64,000 nt of DNA from Heterocephalus glaber (taxonomy: Eukaryota; Chordata; Mammalia; Rodentia; Bathyergidae): the NCBI RefSeq assembly GCF_000247695.1, contig NW_004624752.1, forward strand, positions 1,849,858 to 1,913,857. The letters run 5' to 3'. Position 1 is the stretch's first letter; the number at the start of each line of letters is the position of its first letter. A program made the position numbers and the translations under genes. Shown here piece after piece: positions 11,601 through 22,290 of the stretch. Under the pieces are notes generated by a model that worked only from the letters and a program-made list of their open reading frames with translations, had not been told where the DNA came from and did not search any database.

Positions 11601-13005
11601 GAGGTGACCATCAGTCCTGTGATCCTTTCTGTGCTCCCTAGACCCGCCCTTGATGGTCCTTAGTCTGGCCAGATTGATTCTGTCTACCAGCTGTGAGACC
11701 CTCAAGTTCCTGGACTTGACTGAGGCAAGGTAGTCTCCACTTTCAAGTTCACCCAGTCCTCTGCCTTGGGGTTTTCTCCTCTTGACCTCACAACTCCAGT
11801 CTTTCTGTGCACCCATGAACAGGTGGTCCCAAGGCGCCCTGTGGGGCCAGGATAGAGCAGGGGCAGACAGGGCACCCAGGGGACCAATGGAGGGGTCAAC
11901 GCTACTTTTTCTATAAATACATCTTGGGAGGCTGTGGGTTGGCCTGGCGTAGCTACCTCAGTAAGCCCAAGTGCAAAAGGAACCCATCTTGATTGAACAG
12001 TGCCTGTCACAGACCATGTACATCTGCGACTCTCTGCAAGGTCAGAATTTTCTGATTGAGGATACATTCATGAGCTGATCAGTTTCTTCAGCCTTAACAG
12101 ACTGAGTATTGAAGGGCACTTGGTAGCCAGTGCAGGCTCTTTTATTCCCATCTTAGCGACTAATGTCTGTAACTCATCACACTCCTCACAAGGGTGGACA
12201 GAGGGTTCACAGTGGCGTAGGCTTCCAAGAGGAAGAACTGATGCCCAGAACAAAGCCAGGCCATGGTCCCACTGTGGCCACAGGGACTGCGACAGCAGAG
12301 CTGGACCTGTCGCCATGCCTGAGGGACTCCTGACCCATGTCCCACCAGAATGCCACGTTCCAGGAGAGCACCCAGGCCGGGGATGTGAGGGAGCCAGCAA
12401 AGCTTCAGAGGCTGGTGTGACTGCCCAGGGCTCTACCATCGAGGCCAGCACCGGAAGGAGGGTAGTGTGCTGTGTCAGCCCTGCCAGCACCTACCCAAAA
12501 GACATACCCATGTGCCCCTGATATACCACGGTGCATGGGGGAAGCCACTCCCCACGCCCAGAGGACACCCCTTCCTGGCCCCCAGGAAGCAGTGAGAAGG
12601 TCAGGGTCAGCACTGGCAGGGCAGGATGGTCATGAGCCTGACAGCCCCCTTGGCCCCTCATCCCATCTGCACCACCCTTTCCAGGCAAGGAATGATGGGC
12701 CTGGATCGACCTGTTCCCTCTTAGTTCTAATGCTCCTGGTGTCTCTTATTTTATTGTGGGGCAAAATTAGATGAGAATAAAGCTCCCTCTGTATGACAGT
12801 CACTTCTGAAGGAAAAGGCAAATTAAATTATTCCTAGGAGGCTCTGTATCCTTTCATGTAAGAAGAAATAAAATTTGTACAGAGCAGTTCCTCCCTGAGA
12901 CCAGACTCGCATGCTGAGGAGGAAGGGGCCTTCACTCATTCGGGGAGGACCTCCACAGCATGTGTGACACTGTTTCCTACACGCTGGGGCTACAGTATGT
13001 GGGTG
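8623..13005. other. GC-rich single-copy DNA, no gene seen
   Basis: Over 4 kb without a repeat I can name. The longest frames (9525-10085 plus, 186 codons; 13608-14102 minus, 164 codons, just downstream) overlap equally long frames on the other strand and show no domain, signal peptide or conserved-looking motif. A small AT-rich patch at 12760-12890 ('caaattaaattattcc', 'aagaaataaaattt') may be a minor conserved element. I cannot rule out small exons. Confidence 0.4.
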
Positions 13006-13150
13006 TGCATGCATGTGCACGTTCACATGTACACATGAGTGTGACTCCAGGTAGTCGTGTGTGTGAGTGTGTGTAGGGGTGCAAATGTGCCTATGTGCAC
13101 ATGCAAACTTGTGCGAGTGAGTGTGTCAGGCTGTGTATGCATGTGTGGAA
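13005..13150. repeat. Degenerate (GT)n / (TGCA)n tract
   Basis: A purine-pyrimidine alternating stretch with words such as 'gtgtgcatgcatgtgcac', 'gtgtgtgagtgtgtg' and 'gtgtatgcatgtgtgg'. Interruptions are frequent, so this is an old dinucleotide repeat with Z-DNA potential. Confidence 0.75.
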
Positions 13151-13204
13151 AGGCCTCAATGTCTGGGGGAAGACAGGGACCTGATGTCCACGAACACCAC
13201 CGCC

Positions 13205-13350
13205 CAGAGAAGGGAGACCAATTAGAAGCCTTTTATTTGCTTTGTAGCAAGAAAGAAAGATAAATATTCCAGGTTTGCTTGTTCAAGTCAGGAGATGACA
13301 CCAACTTTAACAAATAGAGCAGGAACATGAGTGAAAAACAAATGACCACG
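13205..13350. promoter_or_regulatory. AT-rich single-copy island
   Basis: A short AT-rich block ('ccttttatttgctttgtag', 'gataaatattcc', 'tttaacaaatagagc') in otherwise GC-rich DNA, with no recognised repeat. It is a possible minor conserved non-coding element by texture only. Confidence 0.2.
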
Positions 13351-14205
13351 TGTGAACCCCAGGTCAATGCAAGACGAACCGGAGGCACAAAAACACCTGC
13401 TCACGGTTTGGTGTGGTGCCTGTGACGTGTCCATCTGCGGGTCCACGGGCCAGGACTGGGACAGTCCCCTCTCCAGCACCCTCAGCCCAGCACCTCGCCT
13501 GCCGGCCCTCCCTCCAGGTGCTCTCCAGAGCCGGGAGGGAGCAGAGCAGGACTGCAGCTCAGGCCTCACAGGTAACCCCGAGGGATGCAGACTCCAGGCA
13601 GACAGGGCTATGTGGGCCTGGCTGGGGGCTGCAGGGCTCCCTCTGCCTCCGTCCCCAGCAGCTTCTTTGCCACTGCCCTCCCTCCTGTGGCTGAAGCAGT
13701 GCCCAGGCGCTTATGTGACTTGGGAGGGGGAGGCCAAGGCCCGTTGTCATGGGGACAGGGGTCCTGAGTGGTAACGGAAGGGGCCCTGCCTTGAGGGGGG
13801 CTGGCCGCCCCACAGACACCGGTTCTTGTTTCCTTCCTGAGCTCTGGAGCCCTGACGGCCCTTCGCCTCCAGATCAGCCTGAGCTCTGAGCTCTGTCCAG
13901 TCTCTACCAGGGTGCCCCGGGTCTTCTGCCTGGGGCCTTCTCTGCCCACTGGACTCCGGGAAAGCTCACGCCCAGCTGGTCCAGCGCATGGCCCCATGGG
14001 GCTCCTGCTTCCCAGCCTTCTCTGCTCTGTGGGTTCCTGTCCTCTGTCTCCCCTGGTCCTCGATGCTGATGTGCCCAGGCCGTGCTCCACCACTGTCTCC
14101 ATGAGTTCCTTTCCCGTCCAGGTCTTGGGTTTCCACCAAGGGAGCTGGGAAGGGCCTGAGAGCTTCTTGGCCCCCTCGGGCTAAGTCCTCCTCAGATGCT
14201 TCTCA
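13350..14205. other. GC-rich single-copy DNA, no gene seen
   Basis: High GC, with long overlapping frames on both strands (13352-13774 plus, 13608-14102 minus). Rich in P, S, R and A codons and with no recognisable domain. I treat them as chance. Confidence 0.45.
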
Positions 14206-14350
14206 CCACGAGGGATGTTATTTTTGCTAAGTACATCTGCAAAACACATCTGTTAATTTTCTGTATTTGTTTATCCACAGTAAAAATCTGAATTAGTAAC
14301 TGTTTCACACTGAAGCTCGCAAATAAACAGGAAAGAGACAACACAACAGA
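14205..14350. promoter_or_regulatory. AT-rich island with FOX-like motifs
   Basis: A compact block with 'tctgttaattttctg', 'tttgtttatccacag' and 'gcaaataaacagg'. The words tgttta and aaataaaca match forkhead-type (RYAAAYA) cores. No repeat family was recognised. Enhancer-like by texture; the factor match is a short consensus and would occur by chance. Confidence 0.25.
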
Positions 14351-15149
14351 AGGGCTCAAGGAAAATGAGCTCTCATGTTCTTAGGCAAGTGATAGGAAAA
14401 AGGACAGGAAGGAGAGGACAGGAAGTGGCCTTGGCCAGACCACGTGCCCCAGCCCGTGCCACCCTGTGCTGCAGAAGAGTACGTGATGGGCCCAGGGAGC
14501 TGGCCCAGCTCACTGGGCTCTGTCCTGATGGGGCCCGGGCCACCCAGCCAGAGAGGACCTCAGGAAGGTGGTGATGTTCCGTGGGCCGCCAGGCTCTGGG
14601 GCTGAGCTGCTTGGGGCAAGAGGTGTGGGGTCTGCACCTCCTCACGCCAGTCCTGAGGTCTTCACCACACCCCAGCTCTCTCTGCCAGCCCTGTTCAGTT
14701 CGTGTTATCAACCCCACTTTCCAGGGCACCGAGGCTGGGGAGGGAGAGGTGGGTGTAGTGCACACGCCTGCACGCTTGACCAGAATCCCAGTTACTCGGA
14801 TGGAGAAAGTCAGATGTAAGGAGAGAAGAGGGAGGTGAAGGAGCCGCAGAGGAGGCGCTTGAGGGCCCTAGTGAGGCTGCCCGGGCAGGCGCCCGGCTCT
14901 GGCTGGGGACTTTGCTGGTTGTTTCATTGGGTGGGTCCCACAAGATGTCCTCCTGTGGGTAGCAGCCAGGGATGCACTGGGTGTCCCCCAGTGCACAGCC
15001 ACTGCGCAACATCCGCAGCTGAGCTAACAAAGCCCTCAGTAATCTGGCATAGAGTGCACACCCACCAGGGAGGGGAGTGTGGCTCTGAGGGCTGTCACCA
15101 CCACCGAGTGACATGAGTCCTCTCCACAGACCCGTATGGTGGCAGCTGA

Positions 15150-15310
15150 GCAACAGGAGAATCCCTCTGTGAAGAATTACACATCTTCGGAGTTAATTAC
15201 AAGAAGCCCCATCATTCTGAGATTAATGGTGAATGGTTATTTTTTTCTTTTCTTTCTTTGTTTAACTTCCGATGAATGCAGTTGAAGGAAGCAATCACTA
15301 TTCTGCCTGA
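15150..15310. promoter_or_regulatory. AT-rich, enhancer-like island
   Basis: Contains 'cggagttaattacaag', 'ctgagattaatggtg' and 'ttgtttaacttccgatg' around a short T/C-rich run (15241-15260). Homeodomain-type TAAT cores recur. No repeat recognised. Surrounding DNA (14350-15150 and 15310-16000) is GC-rich single copy with no gene seen. Confidence 0.25.
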
Positions 15311-15631
15311 GGATGCAGAGACAATCTCAGGTGCTGAGGGTACGGAGGGGATGTGGAGTCACAGAGCAGGAGGAGGGGGGCTGGGCAGGGGGTACGGAGT
15401 TGTGGTTCACTGGGACCCTCCCAGTATGGACAAGACCTGGGGGTCCCCAGATCTCAACCAACCTACCTGTTCCTCACACAGACAGTGGGGTATGCAGGGA
15501 GCCACCAGCAGCCTGCACAGGCTCAGACCTTTCTGGGTGATATCACTTAGTTCTTGTTCGTCCTGGAGGATATTCCATGGGACTGTCACTGCTGGCCCCC
15601 TTTCAGGTCAGAGCCCAGCTGTCCCTCCTCT

Positions 15632-15660
15632 GGGCCAGGGCCAGGGCCAGGACCAGGGCA
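15632..15660 (+). repeat. GGGCCA short tandem repeat
   Basis: Four to five near-identical hexamers (gggcca, with one ggacca). Each unit brings a G3 run, so the tract is a minor G-quadruplex candidate. Nearby at 15885-15960 'cccacagctgtacagcaagc' and 'ctgggcctgggtattctg' faintly resemble MIR, too weak to call separately. Confidence 0.6.
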
Positions 15661-16016
15661 GGCTGATTCCTTGCTGCATTATCTGGCTGATGCATCCTCC
15701 CACCTCCAGGAGGGGTTGTGTCCTGTGACACCAAGGCAAAGTCCCCACATCCAGTAGAGCCCTGTACCGACCTGCCCTGCAGAGAGAGGCCCTTCCTCTG
15801 AGCACAGCCTCCCTCCGGCCTCTCGGTGAGGGCCTCAGGGAGCAGCATGACGCCAACCCCAGGACCAGGCTTCAGGGACCAGGTTGAGTTTCCCACAGCT
15901 GTACAGCAAGCAGCTGGGCCTGGGTATTCTGATTTGAACAGGAGGCACCGTCCATAGGCACCAAAGCATTGCATGGCCCGGTAGGAATGTGTACAACATT
16001 GGTGGTGTATGTATCA

Positions 16017-16048
16017 GTTAAAAATCAATCAATCAATCAACCAATCAG
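16017..16048. repeat. (AATC)n microsatellite
   Basis: Short array of aatc units (three perfect copies plus degenerate 'aacc' and 'aatcagttg' flanks). Confidence 0.8.
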
Positions 16049-16599
16049 TTGCCTCCTGGCTAGGGGGGCCAGAAGCCCAAGATCCAGGCATGGGCAGGAT
16101 GGGCTCCTTCTGGACCCTGGGGCAGGGTCCTCAGTGTGTGGGCAGTGACTTCCCTGTGTGGCCTGGCAGCCTCCTCTGTCATCTCTTAGGGCAACTTCCT
16201 CTCCCAGGCTCCTTGGATCAGGGCCTCCTCATGGATTCCCTTTCACAGGGGACCTCCTCAAAGGCCCCATCTCTACATACGCTCACACTCTGCGTCTGGC
16301 GCTGGGAGTGCCGAGGTGAGTTTGGGAGACACAGTCCTGCCCATCACCCTGAGGATGGGGATGCCAGGGCCGTGTGTGTTCTGAGGTGTGTGAGGAGGAG
16401 GAGAACGTGAGTGCTAGCTGCTGGCCGCAAGGAGAAGTATTAGGAGCAGCATTGTCCATGGAGGGACACGGGCAGGACCGCCTCGGCTGAGACAGCAGGG
16501 CTGGGGAGCTGGAGAGAGAGCTCAGGAGGAGAAGGGTTGCTGCTGCTGCTGTCCAGGGCGGCTGTTCCCGGAGCCAGAGAGGAGCCCCACAATGGCGAT

Positions 16600-16830
16600 G
16601 CCTCTGTTTCCCAAGCTACATACGATCCATGTGTGCGTTTAATAGCAGTCACTGAATTACCAGATTGTAATATTATATCTGGCCCCTGCAGGGATCCCAT
16701 CATCCATTGCATAAACAAACAGCACAGACTCATTAAGTTATTAATATCGTACGCAGCCACAATCACCCTGTTTACATCTGTGAACAGATTTATGAATAAT
16801 ACAACTATAAATCACCCGGAACCAAGCGAA
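16600..16830. promoter_or_regulatory. Strong candidate conserved non-coding element
   Basis: This AT-rich unique block lies between GC-rich flanks. It has two small inverted repeats, CCAGAT (16660-16665) with ATCTGG (16677-16682), and ATCTG (16776-16780) with CAGAT (16785-16789). It also has a forkhead-like ataaacaaac (16711-16720), an E-box catctg (16775-16780) and several TAAT or ATTA cores. CpGs survive ('atatcgtacgc'). No repeat family matches, and open frames merely reflect AT-rich text. Regulatory function is inferred from motif density and composition. Confidence 0.4.
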
Positions 16831-17455
16831 CTCAGGGATGGGGAGGTCTTGCTGGGCCGGGCCCTTGGGTGGCAGCCCCTACTTGGGCTCTAAGGCCTAC
16901 CCAGCCCACCCTGGGCTGCAAGCCTCTCCGCCATCTGCCTCCTCACCTCTGTGCTGTGGGTGGCTCTCACCCTGGCTTCTGGAGACGCTGTGCAGAGTCT
17001 GTGTAAATGGATCAGTGTGTGGAATGGACTGGTCCACCGCAGGCTCCTGGCTGTCGCCCAAGTGCGGATGCTCTCAGACCCTCCCTGGAGGAAGTGTGGT
17101 ATCCTCCAAGCCTGGGCAGCAGGGTGGGGGCACTGGGCACCTGCGAAGATGAGAACCGGCTCCGGTCCTGGCTGTAGGATTTCCTTTCGCCCACCAGTGC
17201 AGTCAGTGTCCTCTTGCCCCTGAGATGCCACCTATTCCCAGCAAGCTGGCTGCTGGCCATGGGCATAGCCCCGGAGTGGGGCTGGAGAGAGCATCTCTCC
17301 CGGGGTAGCTCCCTTTGAAGGCACTGGCTGTGTACCATCTTCATCGGCCAAGAGACATGGGGTTCGCATCCAGGCCGGAGACACCCTACTCTCTCCCTGG
17401 GGCTCAGGGAGCAATAACTGTCCCTCATGTGGCTGTGATGGTGTATGGATCTCTC
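16830..17455. other. GC-rich single-copy DNA, no gene seen
   Basis: No repeat or exon recognised. Overlapping frames of up to 138 codons on both strands (17012-17428 minus) lack any domain. Confidence 0.45.
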
Positions 17456-17890
17456 CTTCAGGACTCTAATTTTTCTTCATTTTTAAATTTTAAAAGTTTT
17501 AATTTTTCTGAGTACATGTTTGTGATAAGTGATGATACCACTCACGGTGGGGCACGCACATAGCACATCTTAACTATTTTCAAACCTTCCCTTCCCCTCC
17601 CTGCACCTCTGGGTCCTCTTGGTGTTTCCAAAAGATCCATCTCCCTGTTTCCTATTATCTATCTTTTAGTTTGTTCTTTATTTGCACTTTGGGTTTCTTA
17701 TATAAGAGAAACCACATGATATTTAAGCTGTGGGTCTGATTTATTTCACTTAACATTATGGTCTCAAGTTGCACCCATTTTTCTACAAGTGACTCAAGCT
17801 TATCCTTCTTTATGGCAGAGTAGTGCTCCATTGTGTGTAAATGCATTTTCTCTATCCATTCATCTGTTAATGAACACTCAAGACTTTTAA
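17455..17890 (-). mobile_element. LINE-1 3' end, 5'-truncated
   Basis: Read on the minus strand, this is the C-terminal part of L1 ORF2 followed by the 3' untranslated region. The translation holds the family-typical order 'EKMHLHTMEHYSAIKKD', then 'LETIMLSEINQTHS'. On the plus strand the hallmarks are 'gcagagtagtgctccattg' and 'ctatccattcatctgttaa'. Stops and indels show it is dead. It ends upstream near 17890, so most of ORF2 is missing, as in standard 5' truncation. This is the only clear LINE-1 in the first 32 kb. Confidence 0.85.
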
Positions 17891-18780
17891 AAGGCCACTT
17901 GAACAGATGGTTCCTTCCTGGGCTTTTCCACACTTTCAAGCCAGGCCTCAGTTTACCTTGGAGGGAGACCTCTGGAAGGAAGACCAGTGCAGAGCCCCAC
18001 ACAGCCTGTGGACCCTCCCGGCCACTCTGTCCTGTGACTCAGGAAGGCATTGCCAGGCTGGACATCAGCTCTGCTCACAGGAAGGTGCCCGTGTGTCCCC
18101 AGCCCTGCAAGGTGCCCACGGCCTTCCTAGCCCTCACAGGCAGTGGTGGGAGTGTGGGCTCTGCTCCTGCCGCCATCCCTCTGTGGTAGTCTGACTCCCT
18201 GGGGACAGAAGCTGATCTTTCACCCTGGCCCTGTCTCTTCCTCTCTCCCCTGCCAGGTCTCCTTCCTGCCCTGTCCAACTTTCCACCTCTTCTCTCTCTA
18301 CCTGCATGGCGCACGTTCTTTTGGAAAAGCTGGACGCCACCTCCTCTTTCACACTCACAGCAAGTCCAGTGCCGGTGCCTCTGGTCTGCCTGGGCTCCTC
18401 ATGCACTGCCCTTCCTGGGCCAGGACAGCGGCCACCCTGTCCCAAGGACCCTTTCCTGTGGGTGAAGGAGTCTTCCTGCCCCTGACCGCTGCTGTCCTAA
18501 CGACAGCATGGACCATGGATGGGACCTGGGGCTGGATGGCCGTGTAGACACGCAGAGGGATCACGAAAACCACCCCCAGTTTACCGCACCTGCCTGTGCT
18601 CTCGGAGAACGTTCTTCAGACCAACCCAAACACCAACCCAACACGAAGCAGCACGTTCAGCCGGAGCCTTTCCGGTCGTGGTGGGTGCAGCTGCAGAACA
18701 CAGAGCGAGAGCCTGCCTGGGAGACTGGCCGCCTCCGCCTGGCACGGTGTGAACGGGGCGCTTCTCTATCACTCTGCTTA
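17890..18780. other. GC-rich single-copy DNA, no gene seen
   Basis: Unique sequence with frames on both strands of 95-134 codons (18143-18547 plus) that show no domain. CpGs become more frequent after 18540. Confidence 0.45.
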
Positions 18781-19220
18781 CTCACGGCACCAATTTAATT
18801 ACGCAAACCTGATCCGAGGCCTTAATTAAATTTTAAAAAATGTGGCCTGTTCTCTCTGGAAACAATGGGGGAAGTCTTTCCACCTCGCTTCCTGCTGAAT
18901 TAGCTTCTCTGTGAAGCGGCTTTCTGGGGAGACATTGGCAATGCAGATCACCGAGGCGAATGCCCCTCCCGGGCCTGCGCTTGGCCTCATTATCTGGAAA
19001 TCTCCTCGGCCCTGACGCACACACCTTTGACAGTCGCCGCAAACCGGGGAAGGTCGGGAAACCGACGCTGTTTGTCAATTTAATATCGTAGAACAAACAG
19101 CCTGAGTCTCTGTCAACAGCCATTATGCGGAATCATATTGTGTTTCCTTTCTATAAATCCAACTCATTACCCCGCATGACGGATTTGGGCCTGATCCCAC
19201 TGTTTGCCTTTCTCGAGTAC
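18780..19220. promoter_or_regulatory. Strong candidate developmental enhancer island
   Basis: A unique, CpG-retaining and motif-dense block. It contains homeodomain TAATTA (18796-18801) and the palindrome TTAATTAA (18822-18829). TALE/MEIS-type cores appear as ttgacag (19027-19033), ttgtcaa (19072-19078) and ctgtcaa (19110-19116), plus 'tttaatatcgtag' and 'cattatgcgg'. CpGs are unusually numerous for non-island mammalian DNA, for example 'gtcgccgcaaaccgggg' and 'gggaaaccgacgctg'. No repeat matches. Function is inferred; conservation is the deciding test. Confidence 0.45.
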
Positions 19221-20085
19221 CGCTGGTTCCTTTCTTGGAACTGTGGTGGCTGGAGCAGGCTAGGTGGTGTCCGGGCTTCTCTGCAGGGCCATCCAGACCC
19301 CACTTCTGTCTGGGAAGGATGGAGGGAACCACAGAATGGGTGGAGGCCTGGGTGAGTGGAGAGCCCAAGAGGGACGGAGGCCCCGGCCTGCACCTCAGCC
19401 TACCCTTCCACTGCAGGGGGACTCCAAGAGCCACCAGAAGACCCACTGGGCCCCAAGCTCTGAGGCCCTGGTACCTGTTATGTAGGTCTGGCTTTCCAAC
19501 CCTGCCGTGTGTGTGTGTGTGGGGGGCAGAATTGGAAAGCCATGCCCAGGAAGGACTGATTGTCCGCTCCCTGCTTACGTGGCCAGTGCTGTCCTGCCCC
19601 AGCAAGCCCGCACGTGCTGCTGGCTCCTCTCTCCCCAAAACGGTGAGTCACTGGGAGCCGAGGGCTGGCCCTAGGCCCTGGGTAGGATGCAGGAAACCAG
19701 CAGGAGCTCAGTCTGGCCGGAGCAGAAGTCCACAAGGCGTGGGGATGGCCAGGAAGGCTCTGTGGTCCCATAGCCTCTCACAGCCTCTGCTCCTCTTGAG
19801 GATGTGCTGGATGCCTTGCAAACCCAGCACCTCCCTCTTTTCATCCCTACTGCCTTGCACCTACCTGCCTTGTCCACCCACCCCAGGACCTTTGTTATTG
19901 TTCTTCCCCTGCCTCTGCCTGATGAGCCCTGTTTGTACCCCTTTGACTTTGGTTCAGTTGCCACCTTCAAGGGATACGTTGGTTGCCCTATTTACAAGGG
20001 CACTTCTGACTCCATAGGCACAGCCTGTCCTGCCTCCTGTGTCTCCCCATTGGCACAACTGTCTTAATCATGTTCCTCCAGCAGG
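19220..20085. other. GC-rich single-copy DNA with the longest open frame; no gene supported
   Basis: The plus-strand frame 19235-20017 (260 codons) is the longest in the window, but it runs over overlapping minus-strand frames (19123-19638 and 19671-19970). It is rich in L, P, S and R and includes a (GT)n run at 19507-19521. It has no recognisable domain. I regard it as a chance frame in GC-rich DNA. Confidence 0.5.
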
Positions 20086-20430
20086 GACAGAATACCTGAC
20101 ACCCTCAACTTAAAGGAAGAGAGGTTTATTTTGGCTCACATTTTAGGAGTTTCAGTCCTTGCCTGGGTGGCCAGCTCCAGGCAGAAGCAGCACAGTAGAA
20201 GGGCCTGGTGAAGGAGAGCTGCTCACCTCACCGTGACCTAGAAGCAGAAGGCAAAGGAAGGAGCCGGGAGGGAGATGAACCCTCCCAGGTCATAGCCTGG
20301 TGACGGCCTTTTCTGACAGGCTCACCTTCTGCTAGCAAGTCCGCCATGCTGTCCCCATAATCCAACCACCTTCCACAAGGCCTCCCTGTGAAGGCAAGAG
20401 GCCTAGCGGGAACATCTAGATCTAAGCCAC
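20085..20430 (-). mobile_element. MaLR-type (MST/MLT-like) LTR
   Basis: The plus strand reads as the complement of a MaLR LTR: 'gacagaatacctgacacc', 'gaggtttattttggctcac', a central 'gaaggagagctgctcacc', 'aatccaaccacctt' and 'aacatctagatctaagcc'. These are the usual landmarks of THE1/MST/MLT1-class LTRs read backwards. No internal region is visible, so it is probably a solitary LTR. It is the first of three adjoining LTR-like copies in alternating orientation. Confidence 0.6.
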
Positions 20431-20454
20431 AACAACAGCTTACCCATCTGTCTA

Positions 20455-20732
20455 CACTATGGTTTTGTCTCCCCGCAAAATTCAAGCTGAAACTGAATTC
20501 CTCTTGGGGGGTTTCTTCTGCCTGCACTGTTTATAGCTGGGGTCTTCTGGGCAGTGCCTTAAGGTAAATGAGGCCATAAGGGCGGGTCCTATTGGACCAC
20601 TTGATGGCATGCATCCACTCCTGACTCTGAAGAGCCGCTCCCCACTAGAAAAATCCTCTCCAAATGTGGCCCTGACCTTGACTGTGCCAGCCTTCCTCAC
20701 TGTGAGCCCAGTAACCCTCTTGTGTTGGTCAG
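20455..20732 (+). mobile_element. MaLR-type LTR, sense
   Basis: Plus-strand landmarks are 'atggttttgtctcccc', 'caagctgaaactgaattcc', 'aaatgaggccataagggc', 'tcactgtgagccc' and 'cagtaaccctcttg'. This matches, in order, the start, the 'gaaact-gatcccc' zone, the 'gtcatgagggc' zone and the 'gaactgtgag' end of MST/THE1-like LTRs. It is strongly diverged and lies head to tail between two antisense copies. Confidence 0.45.
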
Positions 20733-21050
20733 CTTTCTTCACAGCAGTGAAGTGCCCAGCATGGGCCATTCATGAGGGAGACAGAGGTTTCTCTTGGCTC
20801 ATGGTGCTGGAGGTTGAAGTCTGTGGTCTGGTGGCCTATGGGCTGGGGGCCTCTGCTTTGGGTGACACAGGAGTGGATGTCACATCCTCAGCCAGGAGCA
20901 GAGAGAGGAAGAGGGCTAGGTTCCCAGGGAAGTTAGGGATCTAGCTTCCTCCCAGGGGGCCCCTGCAAGGCTCCACCTCCCCCAGTAGTACTGGGCTGGT
21001 GACTGAGCCTTAACCGTAGGCCTTTGAGACCCTGTAGGCTTCCAGTCTCC
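20733..21050 (-). mobile_element. MaLR-type LTR, antisense
   Basis: Plus-strand text 'ttcttcacagcagtgaag', 'cagaggtttctcttggctc', 'atggtgctggaggttgaag', 'gcaaggctccacctcccc' and 'gactgagccttaacc' parallels the copy at 20085-20430 and the usual antisense MaLR wording. No internal retroviral sequence is evident. Confidence 0.55.
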
Positions 21051-21349
21051 ACCCTGCTTTCCTTACAAACCACAGTCTTTGGGATTGTTGTGTTGACAGC
21101 AACAGAAAATGTCCCGTATTCTGGATGCAGCTTTGTCTCAGCCTCCTCAAGGGCCATCAGAGCAGCTGCAGCAGAGGTGGGGATTTGAGCCACCCCAGGG
21201 TACGTGGCAGGTCAGAGGCTGCTGAGCCTGGGCACTGGCCTGCAGGTCCCACTGGAAGCAATTTCTGCAAAGCAAAATGTTGAGCTCCCCAGTCCGGCTG
21301 TGGAGGGAAGCTTGAGGGTCGCTGTTTCCATGCTCACCAAGGGCCCTGC

Positions 21350-21800
21350 TCTCCAGTTCATAAATTCATCCAACAGTAGAGTTTCTGAAAGTGTATAAAG
21401 CAGAAATAAGGCTCCCTCCAGACAGAGGAGCTGTGCGGTAAAAATGAAGTGCTCCTTCCATGCGGGCCTTTTATGGGAGAAGACGGAGGCCCCACCGCAA
21501 TCTATTCCAAATCACAGCCTCACTCCTAAATCACTTTCACAGCGAGACTGATGTGAGTGATATTATTCCAATACGCTTTTCAACGAGATGCAAAATATGT
21601 GATAATCATTATTTTAATGTCACTTGGGGCTTCTTGGTCAAGTAAAGATATTTCACAAGCTGCATTTCCAAGTCAAAGCTGGCTACAAAATATTTAGGAA
21701 CTTTACCACAGAATCGCCACACCATGAATCAGCACCTTTAATCCCAGACAGGGCTGGAAATAAGAGGCAGATAAATTTTCATTCTTTTCGCTTGCTCTCT
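21350..21800. promoter_or_regulatory. Strong candidate conserved non-coding element
   Basis: About 450 bp of unique AT-leaning sequence rich in motif-like words: 'ttcataaattcatcc', 'tgatattattccaatacg', 'gtgataatcattattttaatg', 'tagtcaagtaaag'-like and 'gcaaaatatgtgata'. CpGs are scattered through it ('tgcggtaaaa', 'agcgagactg', 'tacgcttttcaacgag'). No repeat family matches and no long frame spans it. Confidence 0.4.
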
Positions 21801-22119
21801 TACCCACTCCAACTGAAGTGCCCCAGCACTTTGCTGTTCCTGGCCCTGGACCCAGGCCTCTGTCCCTGCAGCCAAGGCTGTCCTTGTGCCATTAATAATC
21901 ACAGAAGCCATGACAATGAGAGGCAGAGAACAGCTTTGTTCATTTGGGCAAGCTGTGCTTCTGGCAGAGACTCACTTCTGTCTCTCATTTCCTGGAGATG
22001 TGTACATGTGGATTTATGCACCCACATAATCTGTCTATGCTATGATGCCTCTCCAATGTGATACGGACATTGACCCATGTCACATGCTCCATGGATTAGC
22101 TCAGAGGATCTTAGAACAG

Positions 22120-22290
22120 GGCCTGCCTGAGTCTGGCCCTCAGTTTGGTTTTTAAATAAAGTTTTATTGACACCCAGTCCATCTGCAGCTACTTCAAAGC
22201 TACAGAGGCAGAGCTGAAGAGTTGCCATGGAGACCACACAGCCCTCCACAGAGAGGGAGGTATTTACTCTTGGGCCTTGTACGGAAAAAT
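22120..22290 (-). mobile_element. Ancient hAT-type DNA transposon relic
   Basis: The text 'aataaagttttattgacac', then 'gctacagaggcagagctga', 'agttgccatggagacc' and 'ggtatttactcttgggcc', ending near 'cggaaaaatcac', follows in order a common non-autonomous mammalian DNA transposon (the family whose complement begins with a 'ggtcggcaaac' terminus). Terminal repeats are not clear. The family name cannot be fixed by eye. Confidence 0.5.

Noticed and set aside
19235..20017. 260-codon plus-strand open frame, the longest in the window
   Set aside because: It lies in GC-rich DNA with long overlapping minus-strand frames, includes a GT repeat, has no recognisable domain and no splice or promoter context.
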